The translations under genes were made by a program, and so were the position numbers. Below, one piece after another: positions 11,366 through 20,550 of a stretch of DNA of 64,000 bases. How positions within the stretch are numbered: the first letter of the stretch is position 1; every line of letters starts with the position of its first letter. The notes under the pieces are model-generated. The model was not told where the DNA came from. It did not search any database and saw only the letters and a list, made by a program, of their open reading frames with translations. The stretch is from Microbacterium hominis (GTDB taxonomy: Bacteria > Actinomycetota > Actinomycetes > Actinomycetales > Microbacteriaceae), in assembly GCF_013282805.1 (NCBI RefSeq), contig NZ_CP054038.1, positions 1,674,001-1,738,000 of the forward strand, in the 5' to 3' direction.

Positions 11366-11923
11366 GTGAGCACTTCCAGAGACGACGATGCCTTCCGCTG
11401 GGAGGGCGACGCCGATCCGACGCTCGATGCGGGCGGTTCGACCGGCGGGGAGTCGGCGGCGGGGGAGGCAGCGGCCGCCCACGACACCGGCACCGTCGGC
11501 GCGGGCGAGGTGGCTCCGGGGCTCCCGGCCGGGTACACCGCGGTCGGCAAGGGGAGCGCGCCCGTTCCGGCGGTCCCCTCTGCGGACGCCGCTGCGGACG
11601 GTGGCGAGGCGGGCGGACAGTCCGCGTCGATCGGCAACGCGGCGCTCGTCGCGCTCGGCGTCCTCGGCGGGATCTACGGCCTGTTCACGCTCGGCTGGAT
11701 CTTCGGGGGACTTCGCCTGCAGGGCGTCGCCCAGTACCTCGTCGCCGACGTGATGTTCCAGGGGAGCTTCTGGCTCGCGGTGCTCGCGCCCGCGCTGTGG
11801 TTCGCCACGACCTGGCTGCTGACGGCGACCTCGCGGGCGTGGGTCCGGTTCGTGTGGCTGGCGGCGGGCGCGGTGCTGCTGCTGCCCTGGCCCTTCGTGA
11901 TGATCGGGGCGGTCGGACAGTGA
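11366..11923 (+). CDS. Membrane protein with a long acidic/Ala-Gly-rich N-terminus
   Basis: A 185-residue protein not assigned to a named family. Residues 1-90 are low-complexity (Ala, Gly, Asp, Glu, Ser) and probably disordered. After them come about three hydrophobic segments (NAALVALGVLGGIYGLFTL, then VMFQGSFWLAVLAPALW, then WLAAGAVLLLPWPFVMIG). I use the GTG at 11366 because a TACGCT box sits exactly 6 nt upstream; a longer frame would begin inside the previous terminator. Its stop overlaps the next start (GTGA), so the two membrane proteins are coupled. Confidence 0.65.
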   Translation: MSTSRDDDAFRWEGDADPTLDAGGSTGGESAAGEAAAAHDTGTVGAGEVAPGLPAGYTAVGKGSAPVPAVPSADAAADGGEAGGQSASIGNAALVALGVLGGIYGLFTLGWIFGGLRLQGVAQYLVADVMFQGSFWLAVLAPALWFATTWLLTATSRAWVRFVWLAAGAVLLLPWPFVMIGAVGQ

Positions 11924-12291
11924 GCACGGAATCGATGGATGCCGCACCCGCGCCGCGCGCGCGACGCACGCCCACATGGCTGATCGCCACGATCGGCGGG
12001 GCGTTCGGCCTGTTCTACGCCTACGCGGTGTGGAACGCGATCGGGAACCTGACCCAGACCGTGCAGGATTTCTCCGCCGTGGGACTCGGGCTGAACGCGC
12101 TGGGGTGGTTCCTGTGGATCTTCGCGGCAGCCTTCCCCGTGCTCGTCTGGGCCGCGGCGTTCGCGATCGGCTATCGCCGGGCCGCCCACCACTTCGCCCT
12201 GGTGATGCTCACGGGTCTGGCCCTCGTCGCGGTCTTCTGGCTGAACGTCATCTCCTACGCGACGCTCAACACGACCGCGCTCGTCGGCTGA
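11920..12291 (+). CDS. Small integral membrane protein
   Basis: A 123-residue protein with a basic N-terminus (APAPRARRTPTWL) and three hydrophobic segments: LIATIGGAFGLFYAYAVWNAI, LNALGWFLWIFAAAFPVLVW and FALVMLTGLALVAVFWLNV. The first segment resembles the GGxxGLFxAY region of the upstream protein, which suggests that the two are related and may interact. The GTG overlaps the preceding stop; an internal ATG 15 nt later is an alternative. Function unknown. Confidence 0.65.
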   Translation: MSTESMDAAPAPRARRTPTWLIATIGGAFGLFYAYAVWNAIGNLTQTVQDFSAVGLGLNALGWFLWIFAAAFPVLVWAAAFAIGYRRAAHHFALVMLTGLALVAVFWLNVISYATLNTTALVG

Positions 12292-12332
12292 CGCGGGGCG
12301 TCACACGGTCAGGACCCCACCGTCTGCCGCGA

Positions 12333-12338
12333 TAGGCT
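12333..12338 (+). promoter_or_regulatory. Probable -10 box of serA
   Basis: TAGGCT lies about 84 nt before the serA GTG, leaving a leader of roughly 75 nt with a GAAGGA Shine-Dalgarno near its end. Confidence 0.45.
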
Positions 12339-12421
12339 GGCACAGGCCTCGCCCGTGAGCCGCGGCGCGGCATCCTGCACTGCTTCTGCGCCCTCGCGCA
12401 CCGCCCCGAAGGAATCCATCC

Positions 12422-14026
12422 GTGCCGAAGCCCGTCGTGCTCATCGCCGAAGAACTCTCGCCCGCCACGATCGACGCCCTGGGGCCCGACTTCGAGATCC
12501 GTCACGTCGACGGCACCGATCGTCCGGCGCTGCTGTCGGCGCTCGCCGAGGCGAACGCGGTGCTCGTTCGATCCGCCACCAAGATCGACGCCGAGGCGAT
12601 CGCCGCAGCTCCCGTCCTCAAGGTGGTCGCCCGCGCGGGCGTCGGACTGGACAACGTCGACATCAAGACGGCGACCACCGCCGGGGTGATGGTCGTCAAC
12701 GCGCCCACTTCGAACATCATCTCGGCCGCCGAGCTCACCGTCGGCCACATCCTGGCCCTGGCCCGGCACATCCCCGCCGCACACGCATCGCTCGCGGGCG
12801 GCGCATGGAAGCGCAGCGCCTACACCGGCACGGAGCTCTACGAGAAGACGGTCGGCATCATCGGCCTCGGCCGCATCGGCGCGCTGATCGCCGCGCGCGT
12901 GCAGGCCTTCGGCACGAAGGTCGTCGCGTACGACCCGTACGTCACGAGCGCCCGCGCACAGCAGCTCGGCGTGCACCTGCTGACCCTCGACGAGCTGCTC
13001 GAGCAGAGTGACTTCATCACGATCCACATGCCGAAGACGCCCGAGACCACGGGGATGATCGGCATCGAGCAGATGCAGCGCATGAAGCGCTCCGCGTACC
13101 TCGTGAACGTCGCTCGCGGCGGCCTCATCGACGAGGAGGCGCTGTACAAGGCGCTCACGACCGGCGAGATCGCCGGTGCCGGCCTCGACGTGTTCACCTC
13201 GGAGCCCCCGGTCGAGGGCGGATCGGCACGAATGCTCCTCGACCTTCCGAACGTGATCGTCACGCCGCACCTCGGTGCCTCCACCGACGAGGCGCAGGAG
13301 AAGGCGGGCGTCTCGGTCGCGAACTCGGTTCGTCTCGCACTCGGGGGAGACCTCGTGCCCGACGCCGTCAACGTCGCGGGCGGGATCATCGACCCGTACG
13401 TGCGCCCCGGCATCCCGCTCGTCGAGAAGCTTGGCCAGATCTTCGCGGCGCTCGCCCACTCGCCGCTGACGAGCCTCGACGTCGAGGTGCACGGCGAGCT
13501 GAACGCCTACGACGTGAGCGTGCTGAAGCTGGCGGCGCTGAAGGGAGTGTTCACGAACATCGTGAGCGAGACGGTCTCGTACGTGAACGCTCCGCTCCTG
13601 GCCGAGCAGCGCGGTGTCGAGGTGCGTCTGCTCGTCGACGAGGACAGCCCCGAATACCGCAACGTCATCACCCTGCGCGGGGCCCTCTCCGACGGCTCGC
13701 AGCTTTCGGTGTCGGGGACGCTCACCGGCACCAAGCAGGTCGAGAAGCTCGTCGGGATCAACGACTACGCGATCGAGCTGCCCATCGAGCAGCACCACAT
13801 CGTCATGCTCTACACCGACCGGCCGGGCATCGTCGCGGTGTACGGCCAGAAGTTCGGCGAGGCGGGCATCAACATCGCGGGCATGCAGATCGCCCGCGAG
13901 AACGCCGGCGGCCAGGCGCTGTCGGTGCTCACGGTCGACTCGCCGGTCGACGACGAGCTCCTCGACGAGGTGCGCACCGCGATCTCGGCCGACCTGTTCC
14001 GTCAGATCGAGATCACCGAGTCCTGA
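12422..14026 (+). CDS. serA: D-3-phosphoglycerate dehydrogenase
   Basis: A 534-residue long-form SerA that oxidises 3-phosphoglycerate as the first step of serine synthesis. The NAD-binding motif is IGLGRIGALIAAR (about residues 147-159). The catalytic Arg/Glu/His region is seen as VNVARGGLIDEEAL and PHLGASTDEAQ. The extra allosteric substrate-binding domain (about residues 320-450) and a C-terminal ACT domain (MLYTDRPGIVAVYGQKFGEAGINIAGM, split over residues 460-490) mark the actinobacterial type I enzyme. The start is GTG with a GAAGGA Shine-Dalgarno. Confidence 0.95.
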   Translation: MPKPVVLIAEELSPATIDALGPDFEIRHVDGTDRPALLSALAEANAVLVRSATKIDAEAIAAAPVLKVVARAGVGLDNVDIKTATTAGVMVVNAPTSNIISAAELTVGHILALARHIPAAHASLAGGAWKRSAYTGTELYEKTVGIIGLGRIGALIAARVQAFGTKVVAYDPYVTSARAQQLGVHLLTLDELLEQSDFITIHMPKTPETTGMIGIEQMQRMKRSAYLVNVARGGLIDEEALYKALTTGEIAGAGLDVFTSEPPVEGGSARMLLDLPNVIVTPHLGASTDEAQEKAGVSVANSVRLALGGDLVPDAVNVAGGIIDPYVRPGIPLVEKLGQIFAALAHSPLTSLDVEVHGELNAYDVSVLKLAALKGVFTNIVSETVSYVNAPLLAEQRGVEVRLLVDEDSPEYRNVITLRGALSDGSQLSVSGTLTGTKQVEKLVGINDYAIELPIEQHHIVMLYTDRPGIVAVYGQKFGEAGINIAGMQIARENAGGQALSVLTVDSPVDDELLDEVRTAISADLFRQIEITES

Positions 14027-14032
14027 ACGCGG

Positions 14033-14066
14033 CGCGGCCCGCGTCGATGATCAGGCGCGGGCCGCG
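14033..14066. terminator. Bidirectional terminator between serA and the tetR gene
   Basis: CGCGGCCCGCG (14033-14043) pairs with CGCGGGCCGCG (14056-14066), with a 12-nt loop. The second arm lies in the last codons of the convergent tetR gene. Confidence 0.65.
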
Positions 14067-14596
14067 GCCTCGACCAGTGCGATGAGCGCGTCGAGGGCGG
14101 CCCCTTCGGGCACAGGCCCGGGGATCGAGCCGCCCTCGAGGGCGTTGTTGAAGTAGAGGCCGTCGCTGACGAGCATCACGAGGTCCAGCGCCGTGTCGTC
14201 CTTGGTGTGCGGCCGCAGGACCGCCGTCCACTGCTCCCGGATGCCGCGCAGCGCGTCGCGCGCGGCGGTGTTGCCGGTCTGCGCCAGGCGCGCGGTCGCG
14301 AGGATCGCGCGATCGATCGGGTCGTTCGCCATGACCGACGTGCGAAGGAAGTAGGCGACCGGCCCCTCCGGCGACGTGGCCATCGCGGAGACATCTTCGT
14401 TCACGAGGGCGTGCAGGCGCTCGACCAGCCCCTGCTCGAGCGCGTCCTTCGAACCGAAGTGATAGAGCAGGCCGCCCTTGGAGACGCCGGCGGCGCGGGC
14501 CGTGGCATCCATCGTCGCGGCCCGCTCGCCCTCGTCGATCAGGATCCGCTCGAACGCGTCGAGCACCTTCTCGCGGGCGAGGGGAGGGCGGCTCAT
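14051..14596 (-). CDS. TetR-family repressor of the adjacent MFS gene
   Basis: A 181-residue TetR regulator. The N-terminal helix-turn-helix (ATARAAGVSKGGLLYHFGSKDALEQ, split, about residues 28-53) is canonical, and the C-terminal ligand domain is unassigned. It is divergent from a 14-helix MFS exporter with a 63-bp shared control region that contains a 9+9 inverted repeat over the MFS -10 box. This is the normal arrangement for a local drug-responsive repressor. The ligand is unknown. Confidence 0.85.
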   Translation of the reverse strand: MSRPPLAREKVLDAFERILIDEGERAATMDATARAAGVSKGGLLYHFGSKDALEQGLVERLHALVNEDVSAMATSPEGPVAYFLRTSVMANDPIDRAILATARLAQTGNTAARDALRGIREQWTAVLRPHTKDDTALDLVMLVSDGLYFNNALEGGSIPGPVPEGAALDALIALVEAAARA

Positions 14597-14609
14597 GGCG
14601 TCGATCGTA

Positions 14610-14658
14610 TCGACAGAGTGCTCGTCGTCCTGTTACTATACCGGCTGGACGGTGTAGA
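14610..14658 (+). promoter_or_regulatory. MFS promoter with overlapping TetR-type operator
   Basis: A -35 (TCGACA, 14610-14615), 18-bp spacer and -10 (TACTAT, 14634-14639) precede the MFS start. An inverted repeat ACTATACCG (14635-14643) - 6 nt - CGGTGTAGA (14650-14658), matching at 7 of 9 positions, covers the -10 and the start point. A bound TetR dimer would block transcription. Confidence 0.6.
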
Positions 14659-14659
14659 A

Positions 14660-16192
14660 ATGATGACGCTCACTCAAGAACTCGAGATCGCCGACGCGCA
14701 CGCGCGCAAGGTCGGCTGGCGCGGCTGGGCCGCGCTGGTCGTGCTCATGCTGCCGGTGCTCCTCGTCTCGGTCGACAACACGGTGCTGAGCTTCGCGATC
14801 CCCGCGATCGCGCTCGAGCTGGAACCGACGAGCGCCCAGCAGCTGTGGATCATCGACGCGTACCCGCTCGTGCTCGCGGGGCTGCTCGTGACGATGGGCA
14901 CGCTCGGCGACCGCTTCGGCCGCCGCCGGATGCTGATGATCGGGGCCTCCGGCTTCGCCGCGGTATCCGTGCTCGCGGCGTTCGCCCCCACCGCCGAAGC
15001 CCTCATCGCGGCGCGCGTCGCGCTCGGCTTCTTCGGCGCGATGCTGATGCCGTCGACGCTGTCGCTGCTGCGGAGCATCTTCACGGACCGCGACCAGCGG
15101 CGCCTCGCGATCGCCGTGTGGGCGTCGATGTTCTCGGCGGGATCCGCGCTCGGGCCCATCGTGGGGGGGATCCTCCTCGAGCACTTCTGGTGGGGCTCGG
15201 TGTTCCTCCTCGCCGTGCCGGTGCTGATCCCGCTCCTCATCTTCGCGCCGATTCTCGTGCCTGAGAGCCGCGACCCGAACCCGGGGCGGATCGACCCGGT
15301 CTCGATCGCGCTCTCGATGGCGACCATGATTCCCGTCGTCTACGGCATCAAGGAGCTGGCCGTCCACGGCCCGAGCCTCGTGGTCGCGGCGCTGTTCGCC
15401 GCGGGGCTCGGCTTCGGCTGGATGTTCGTGCGCCGCCAGCTGCGCGCCGACACCCCGATGCTGGACATGCGTCTGTTCCGGAACCCCACGTTCACGGGTG
15501 CGCTGCTGGTGAACCTGCTCAGCGTGATCGCCCTGGTCGGCTTCCTGTTCTTCGTCGCGCAGCACCTCCAGCTGGTCGTCGGACTCACCCCGATGGAGGC
15601 GGGTCTGGCCCTCGTGCCGGGCCTGGCCGCGATGATCCTCGCCGGCCTCGCCGTCGTGCCGATCTCGTCGCGGGTCTCGCCCCGGATGGTGGTGCCCGCT
15701 GCGCTCGTCTTCTCCGTCGTCGGCTACGCGGTGGTCGGCTTCGCGACGACACCCGACGCGCTGTGGCTGCTGATCACGGCGTTCGTGTCGCTCGGCATCG
15801 GGATCGGCGCGGCCGAGACCGTGTCGAACGAGCTGATCCTCGCCAGCGCGCCTCCCGCCAAGGCGGGTGCGGCGAGCGCGGTCTCCGAGACCGCGTACGA
15901 GCTCGGCGCGGTGCTCGGCACCGCCCTGCTCGGAGGCATCCTGACTGCCCTCTACCGCACGAACCTCGCGCTTCCCGCTGGCCTCCCCGTCGAGGCCGCC
16001 GCCGCCGCGCGGGAGACCCTGGCGGGGGCCGTCCATGCGGCCGACGAGGTCGGGGGGATGCTGGGCCCGCAGCTTCGGGATGCCGCGGCCCACGCGTTCG
16101 ACCAGGGTGTGATCGTGACCTCGCTCATCGGCGCGGCGCTCGTCGTTTCGGCCGGTGTCATCGCGGCGTCGACGCTCGGTCGCCGCCGCTAA
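14660..16192 (+). CDS. MFS multidrug exporter, 14-helix DHA2 family
   Basis: A 510-residue transporter. It has about 14 hydrophobic segments beginning at residue 20 and the MFS loop motif GTLGDRFGRRRM between helices 2 and 3. The antiporter motif region (WASMFSAGSALGPIVGGILLE, split) follows in helix 5. Length and pattern fit QacA/SmvA-type proton antiporters that expel cationic or lipophilic drugs. The start is ATG 14660, with a second ATG directly after it. The TAA stop at 16190-16192 is part of the leuB -10 box. Confidence 0.88.
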   Translation: MMTLTQELEIADAHARKVGWRGWAALVVLMLPVLLVSVDNTVLSFAIPAIALELEPTSAQQLWIIDAYPLVLAGLLVTMGTLGDRFGRRRMLMIGASGFAAVSVLAAFAPTAEALIAARVALGFFGAMLMPSTLSLLRSIFTDRDQRRLAIAVWASMFSAGSALGPIVGGILLEHFWWGSVFLLAVPVLIPLLIFAPILVPESRDPNPGRIDPVSIALSMATMIPVVYGIKELAVHGPSLVVAALFAAGLGFGWMFVRRQLRADTPMLDMRLFRNPTFTGALLVNLLSVIALVGFLFFVAQHLQLVVGLTPMEAGLALVPGLAAMILAGLAVVPISSRVSPRMVVPAALVFSVVGYAVVGFATTPDALWLLITAFVSLGIGIGAAETVSNELILASAPPAKAGAASAVSETAYELGAVLGTALLGGILTALYRTNLALPAGLPVEAAAAARETLAGAVHAADEVGGMLGPQLRDAAAHAFDQGVIVTSLIGAALVVSAGVIAASTLGRRR

Positions 16193-16195
16193 TCT
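16190..16195 (+). promoter_or_regulatory. Leaderless-type -10 box of leuB
   Basis: TAATCT, then six G residues, then the leuB ATG. The box overlaps the stop codon of the MFS gene. Confidence 0.55.
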
Positions 16196-16201
16196 GGGGG
16201 G

Positions 16202-17254
16202 ATGCCCCGCAACGTGAAGCTCGCCGTCATCCCGGGTGACGGCATCGGTCCCGAAGTCGTCGCCGAAGCGGAGAAGGTGCTCGACGCCGTCACCGCAGGG
16301 TCCGGCATCCACTTCGAGACCACACGCTTCTCGCTGGGCGCCGCGCGCTTCCTCGAGACCGGCGACACGCTCACCGATGGCGACCTCGCCTCGATCGCCG
16401 CGCACGACGCGATCCTGCTCGGCGCGGTCGGGGGAGTGCCCGGCGACCCGAGGCTGAAGGATGCCAACATCGAGCGCGGGCTGCTGCTGAAGCTGCGCTT
16501 CGCCCTCGACCACTACGTGAACCTGCGCCCGTCGAAGCTGTACCCCGGTGTCCCGGGACCCCTCGCCGCGCCCGGCGACATCGACTTCGTGGTCGTGCGA
16601 GAAGGCACCGAGGGACCCTACGTCGGCAACGGCGGATCGATCCGCACCGGTACTCCCCACGAAGTCGCCAACGAGACCTCCGTGAACACCGCGTTCGGCA
16701 TCGAGCGGGTCGTGCGCTACGCGTTCGACCTGGCCGAGCGCCGCCGCAGGAAGCTCACCCTCGTGCACAAGACGAACGTGCTCGTCCACGCGGGCGGCAT
16801 CTACAAGCGCGTCGTCGACGAGGTGGCGCGGGAGCATCCCGACGTGGCCGTAGACTACGTGCACGTCGATGCGGCCACCATCTATCTGGTCACGAACCCG
16901 GGCCGGTTCGACGTGATCGTCACCGACAACCTCTTCGGCGACATCCTGACCGACCTGGCCGGCGCCGTCACCGGTGGCATCGGCCTCGCCGCCTCGGGCA
17001 ACATCAACCCCGACGGCGCGTTCCCCTCGATGTTCGAGCCCGTGCACGGATCGGCGCCCGACATCGCGGGACAGCAGAAGGCCGACCCCACGGCCGCGAT
17101 CCTCTCGGTCGCGCTGCTGCTCGATCACCTCGGGCTGCGCGACGAGTCGCTGCGCGTCACCCGCGCGGTCGAGGCCGACATCGCAGACCGTGGTGAGGTC
17201 GCGCGCACCACCGCTCAGATCGGCGACGCCATCGCCGCCCGTCTCCAGGCGTAA
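16202..17254 (+). CDS. leuB: 3-isopropylmalate dehydrogenase
   Basis: A 350-residue isocitrate/isopropylmalate dehydrogenase-fold enzyme for the third leucine-specific step. It shows the start [18 protein letters not shown], the substrate motif [24 protein letters not shown], the catalytic Lys/Tyr region and [14 protein letters not shown] with the metal-binding Asp residues. It is shorter than tartrate dehydrogenases and fits actinobacterial LeuB. It has its own promoter and is separated from leuCD by 17 kb. IlvE follows after 48 bp. Confidence 0.93.
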   Translation: MPRNVKLAVIPGDGIGPEVVAEAEKVLDAVTAGSGIHFETTRFSLGAARFLETGDTLTDGDLASIAAHDAILLGAVGGVPGDPRLKDANIERGLLLKLRFALDHYVNLRPSKLYPGVPGPLAAPGDIDFVVVREGTEGPYVGNGGSIRTGTPHEVANETSVNTAFGIERVVRYAFDLAERRRRKLTLVHKTNVLVHAGGIYKRVVDEVAREHPDVAVDYVHVDAATIYLVTNPGRFDVIVTDNLFGDILTDLAGAVTGGIGLAASGNINPDGAFPSMFEPVHGSAPDIAGQQKADPTAAILSVALLLDHLGLRDESLRVTRAVEADIADRGEVARTTAQIGDAIAARLQA

Positions 17255-17302
17255 CCTGGGGACTGGTTTCCGCGCCGCCACCACCAGCCAGGACGTGATG
17301 AC

Positions 17303-18409
17303 ATGACCCTCCTCGACTCTGACCCCGACACCGGCCTCGCTCCGCTCGAGTTCGCCGTCACCCGCAACCTCGCCGCCAAGGCGCCGGCCCAGCGCGAGGA
17401 GATCCTCGCCAACCCCGGGTTCGGCACGAGCTTCACCGATCACATGGTCGACATCTGCTGGTCGGTCGGCGGCGGGTGGCACCGCCCGCGCGTGCAGCCG
17501 TACGGTCCGCTCTCGCTCGACCCGGCCGCGGCAGTGCTGCACTACGGTCAGGAGATCTTCGAGGGCATCAAGGCCTACCGCCACGCCGACGGATCGGTGC
17601 ACACCTTCCGCCCCGACCAGAACGGCCGTCGCCTGCAGCGCTCCGCGCGCCGGCTGGCGCTGCCGGAGCTCCCCGTCCCGTACTTCATCCAGTCGCTGCG
17701 CGAACTGATCGCCGTCGACGGAGACTGGGTGCCGTCGGGCGACGACCAGAGCCTGTATCTGCGCCCCTTCATGTTCGCGAAGGAGGCCTTCCTGGGCGTG
17801 CGGCCGGCGCACAAGGTCGGCTACTACGTGATCGCCTCGCCCGCCGGTGCCTACTTCAAGGGCGGCGTGAAGCCCGTCTCGATCTGGCTGAGCGAGGACT
17901 ACGCCCGCGCCGGAAAGGGCGGCACGGGCGCCGCCAAGACCGGCGGCAATTACGCCGCGAGCCTCCTGCCCCAGTCCGAGGCCTATGAGAACGAGTGCGA
18001 CCAGGTCGTGTTCCTCGACCAGGACGGCAACGTCGAGGAACTCGGCGGCATGAACGTGATCTTCGTCTACAAGGACGGCACGATCGTCACCCCGCAGTCT
18101 CCGTCGATCCTCGAGGGCATCACGCGCGAGTCGATCCTCCAGCTCGCCCGCGACCGCGGCCACAAGGTCGAAGGCCGCGCGGTCTCGCTCGCCGAATGGC
18201 GTCAGGGCGTGGCATCCGGCGACATCGTCGAGGTGTTCGCCTGCGGAACGGCCGCCGTCGTGACCCCGATCGGCGTGCTCAAGGGCAAGGACTTCCTCGA
18301 CGAGCAGCCCACCGGCGAGCTCGCGCTGTCGCTGCGCGAGGAGCTCACCGACATCCAGTACGGCCGCCGGGAAGACCGGCACGGCTGGCTGCTGCGCCTC
18401 GACGCCTGA
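17303..18409 (+). CDS. ilvE: Branched-chain amino acid aminotransferase
   Basis: A 368-residue fold-type IV PLP enzyme that transaminates the 2-keto acids of Leu, Ile and Val with glutamate. The PLP lysine is in AAKTGGNYAASL (Lys212), and EELGGMNVIFVYKDG and the phosphate-binding region near IGVLKG follow. Length matches the long actinobacterial/eukaryotic type. The TAACCT at the leuB stop may be its promoter, leaving a leader of about 40 nt. A long palindrome follows the stop. Confidence 0.94.
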   Translation: MTLLDSDPDTGLAPLEFAVTRNLAAKAPAQREEILANPGFGTSFTDHMVDICWSVGGGWHRPRVQPYGPLSLDPAAAVLHYGQEIFEGIKAYRHADGSVHTFRPDQNGRRLQRSARRLALPELPVPYFIQSLRELIAVDGDWVPSGDDQSLYLRPFMFAKEAFLGVRPAHKVGYYVIASPAGAYFKGGVKPVSIWLSEDYARAGKGGTGAAKTGGNYAASLLPQSEAYENECDQVVFLDQDGNVEELGGMNVIFVYKDGTIVTPQSPSILEGITRESILQLARDRGHKVEGRAVSLAEWRQGVASGDIVEVFACGTAAVVTPIGVLKGKDFLDEQPTGELALSLREELTDIQYGRREDRHGWLLRLDA

Positions 18410-18434
18410 GCCCGCCCGTCGCCACCCCTTGCCG

Positions 18435-18506
18435 AGATCAGGTGATCCGCCGTACACAGGACGATGGGTGCGGAATCCGTCCTGTCCTGGGCGGATCACC
18501 TGATCT
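18435..18506. repeat. Long nested palindrome between ilvE and the FAH gene
   Basis: Outer 17-bp perfect arms lie at 18435-18451 (AGATCAGGTGATCCGCC) and 18490-18506. An inner 8-bp pair, ACAGGACG (18456-18463) and CGTCCTGT (18478-18485), sits between them. The whole could form a cruciform or an RNA hairpin of more than 25 bp. It can terminate ilvE transcription and also overlaps the -35 region of the next gene. Confidence 0.8.
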
Positions 18507-18509
18507 GGA

Positions 18510-18515
18510 TAGGCT
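18510..18515 (+). promoter_or_regulatory. Leaderless-type -10 box of the FAH gene
   Basis: TAGGCT followed by 6 nt and the GTG start. Its -35 region would lie inside the preceding palindrome. Confidence 0.5.
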
Positions 18516-18521
18516 GATCCG

Positions 18522-19289
18522 GTGAGGATCGCGCGCTTCAGCCACCACAACGCCATCAAGTTCGGCATCGTCGACGACCGAGAGCTGGTCGTGCTCGCCG
18601 GCGATCCGATGTTCGCCGGGTACGACACGACGGGGGAGCGGGTGCCGCTGGCCGACGTGGCGCTGCTCGCGCCCGTCATCCCGCGGTCGAAGATCGTCGC
18701 GGTGGGTCGCAACTATCGCGACCACGCCGCCGAGCTCGGCAACGAGGTGCCGGCGGCACCGATGCTGTTCTTCAAACCGAACACCTCGGTCATCGGCCCC
18801 GGCGATGCCGTCGTGCTCCCCTCCGGCTCCGACTTCGTGAGCTTCGAGGGAGAACTGGCCGCCGTCATCGGCCGCATCGCCAAGAACGTTCCGGCCGAGA
18901 ACGCGCTCGACTACGTGTTCGGATACACCATCGCGAACGACCTCACCGCCCGCGACTGGCAGAAATCCGACGGGCAGTGGGCCCGGGCGAAGGGATTCGA
19001 CACCTCGTGCCCGCTCGGTCCCGCGATCGAGACCGAGTTCGCCCTCGACGGCGGCGCGACGATCACCACGCGTCTGAACGGCGAGGTCCGCCAGCAGGGC
19101 CCGATCAGCGACATGATCTTCTCGCTTCCCGAGGTCATCGCCTTCGCCTCCGCCGCCTTCACGCTGCTGCCAGGCGACGTCATCCTCACCGGCACGCCGG
19201 CCGGCGTCGGGCAGATCGTGGCCGGCGACGTGGTCGAGGTCGAGATCGACGGGCTCGGCATCTTGAGAACACCTGCGCGGGATGCCTGA
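18522..19289 (+). CDS. Fumarylacetoacetate hydrolase-family protein
   Basis: A 255-residue FAH-fold enzyme. It shows the family landmarks [31 protein letters not shown], the metal-binding [19 protein letters not shown] and the terminal LTGTPAGVG. Members act as acylpyruvate hydrolases, oxaloacetate decarboxylases or hydroxyhepta-dienedioate isomerases; the exact substrate cannot be read. The start is GTG 18522 behind a leaderless-type box. Its end overlaps the next MFS gene by 8 bp, so a transport link is possible. Confidence 0.85.
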   Translation: MRIARFSHHNAIKFGIVDDRELVVLAGDPMFAGYDTTGERVPLADVALLAPVIPRSKIVAVGRNYRDHAAELGNEVPAAPMLFFKPNTSVIGPGDAVVLPSGSDFVSFEGELAAVIGRIAKNVPAENALDYVFGYTIANDLTARDWQKSDGQWARAKGFDTSCPLGPAIETEFALDGGATITTRLNGEVRQQGPISDMIFSLPEVIAFASAAFTLLPGDVILTGTPAGVGQIVAGDVVEVEIDGLGILRTPARDA

Positions 19290-20550
19290 CCCGGCGCTCA
19301 CCGGCGCTCTGGCGCCCACCGAGATCGCGCGGATCCAGCGCCGCACCGTCGGCGTGCTCTCGGTCGGCCAGGTGCTCGGCGGCCTCGCCTTCGGGGCGAC
19401 GATCTCGCTCGGCGCGATCCTCGCCGTCGACCTGTCGGGCGACGAGGCCTTCGCGGGGCTCGCGACCGCGGCGATCACCCTCGGCACGGCTGTCATCGCG
19501 ATTCCGCTCGCCCGCCTGGCCCAGCGTCGGGGCCGCCGCATCTCGCTGAGCACGGGCATGGCGATCGCCCTCGCCGGTGTGATCCTCGTGATCGCCGCCG
19601 CGGCGGTGCGCTCTTTCCCGCTCCTGCTCGCCGCCTTCGCGCTGGTCGGGGCGGGTCAGTCGGTGAACCTTCAGTCCCGGTTCGCGGCCGCCGATCTCGC
19701 TTCCTCCGCCACGCGGGGCCGCGATCTGTCGATCGTGGTGTGGGCGACGACCATCGGTGCCGTGCTGGGCCCGAATCTCACGGGCCCGGGTGAAGCGCTC
19801 GGTCAGGCGATCGGGATGCCGCCGCTGACCGGTCCGTATCTGTTCACGGTCGTGGGCCAGGCGCTGAGCATCCTGCTCTACCTCGCCGCGCTGCGGCCGG
19901 ATCCGCTGCTGCTCGCCCAACGGGTCGTCGCCGCGGCATCCTCGGATCCTGCCTCGGCGCGCCCGATCGCCTCGATCGACCATCCCCGTGCGGCGCGGTT
20001 CGCCATCGCCGCGATCGCGGCCGCACACGGCACGATGGTGGCGATCATGGCGATGACCCCCGTGCACCTGCTCCACCACGGGGCGGACCTGACGATCATC
20101 GGAGTGACGATCAGCCTGCACATCGCCGGCATGTACGCCCTGTCGCCGGTGTTCGGCATTCTGACCGACCGGATCGGGCGGGTGCCGACGATCCTGCTCG
20201 GGCAGGTGCTCCTCGCCGCAGCGCTGCTGACCGCCTCGTTCGGGCAGGATTCCACTCCCGCCGTGACGGTCGGTCTGACTCTGCTGGGTCTCGGATGGAG
20301 CGCGGCCACCGTCGCCGGTTCGGCGCTTCTCACCGAGGCCTCTGCGGAACAGCAGCGCACCCGCCGTCAGGGGCTCAGCGACTTCACCATGAGCATCGTG
20401 GGAGCGGCGGGGGCCATCCTCGCGGGCGTGGTTCTCGGGTGGATCGGGTACGGCGGGCTCGCGCTGGTCGTCTCGGCGCTCGTGATCGCGACGGTTCTGC
20501 TCGCCCCGCTCGGTCGCATCCCCACCTCAGCGCGCGCCGAGCGCGCGTAG
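19282..20550 (+). CDS. MFS transporter
   Basis: A 422-residue protein with about 12 hydrophobic segments in two halves and the loop motif [15 protein letters not shown] between early helices. The second half carries a related motif, [12 protein letters not shown]. It overlaps the end of the FAH gene by 8 bp, which suggests a shared transcript. The substrate is unknown; a small organic acid handled by the FAH enzyme is a guess. The last 24 bp overlap the end of the convergent aminotransferase gene. Confidence 0.8.
   Translation: MPDPALTGALAPTEIARIQRRTVGVLSVGQVLGGLAFGATISLGAILAVDLSGDEAFAGLATAAITLGTAVIAIPLARLAQRRGRRISLSTGMAIALAGVILVIAAAAVRSFPLLLAAFALVGAGQSVNLQSRFAAADLASSATRGRDLSIVVWATTIGAVLGPNLTGPGEALGQAIGMPPLTGPYLFTVVGQALSILLYLAALRPDPLLLAQRVVAAASSDPASARPIASIDHPRAARFAIAAIAAAHGTMVAIMAMTPVHLLHHGADLTIIGVTISLHIAGMYALSPVFGILTDRIGRVPTILLGQVLLAAALLTASFGQDSTPAVTVGLTLLGLGWSAATVAGSALLTEASAEQQRTRRQGLSDFTMSIVGAAGAILAGVVLGWIGYGGLALVVSALVIATVLLAPLGRIPTSARAERA

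Noticed and set aside
12356-12440. Possible Ser-rich leader peptide before serA (frame from GTG 12356)
   Set aside because: Ser codons are scattered, not consecutive. The frame has no ribosome site, runs on out of frame into serA, and no clear attenuator hairpin follows.
14636-18712. A 1358-codon open frame on the minus strand opposite MFS, leuB and ilvE
   Set aside because: It is a GC-driven antisense shadow: low-complexity Arg/Asp/Glu/His composition, no domain, and it covers three well-recognised plus-strand genes.
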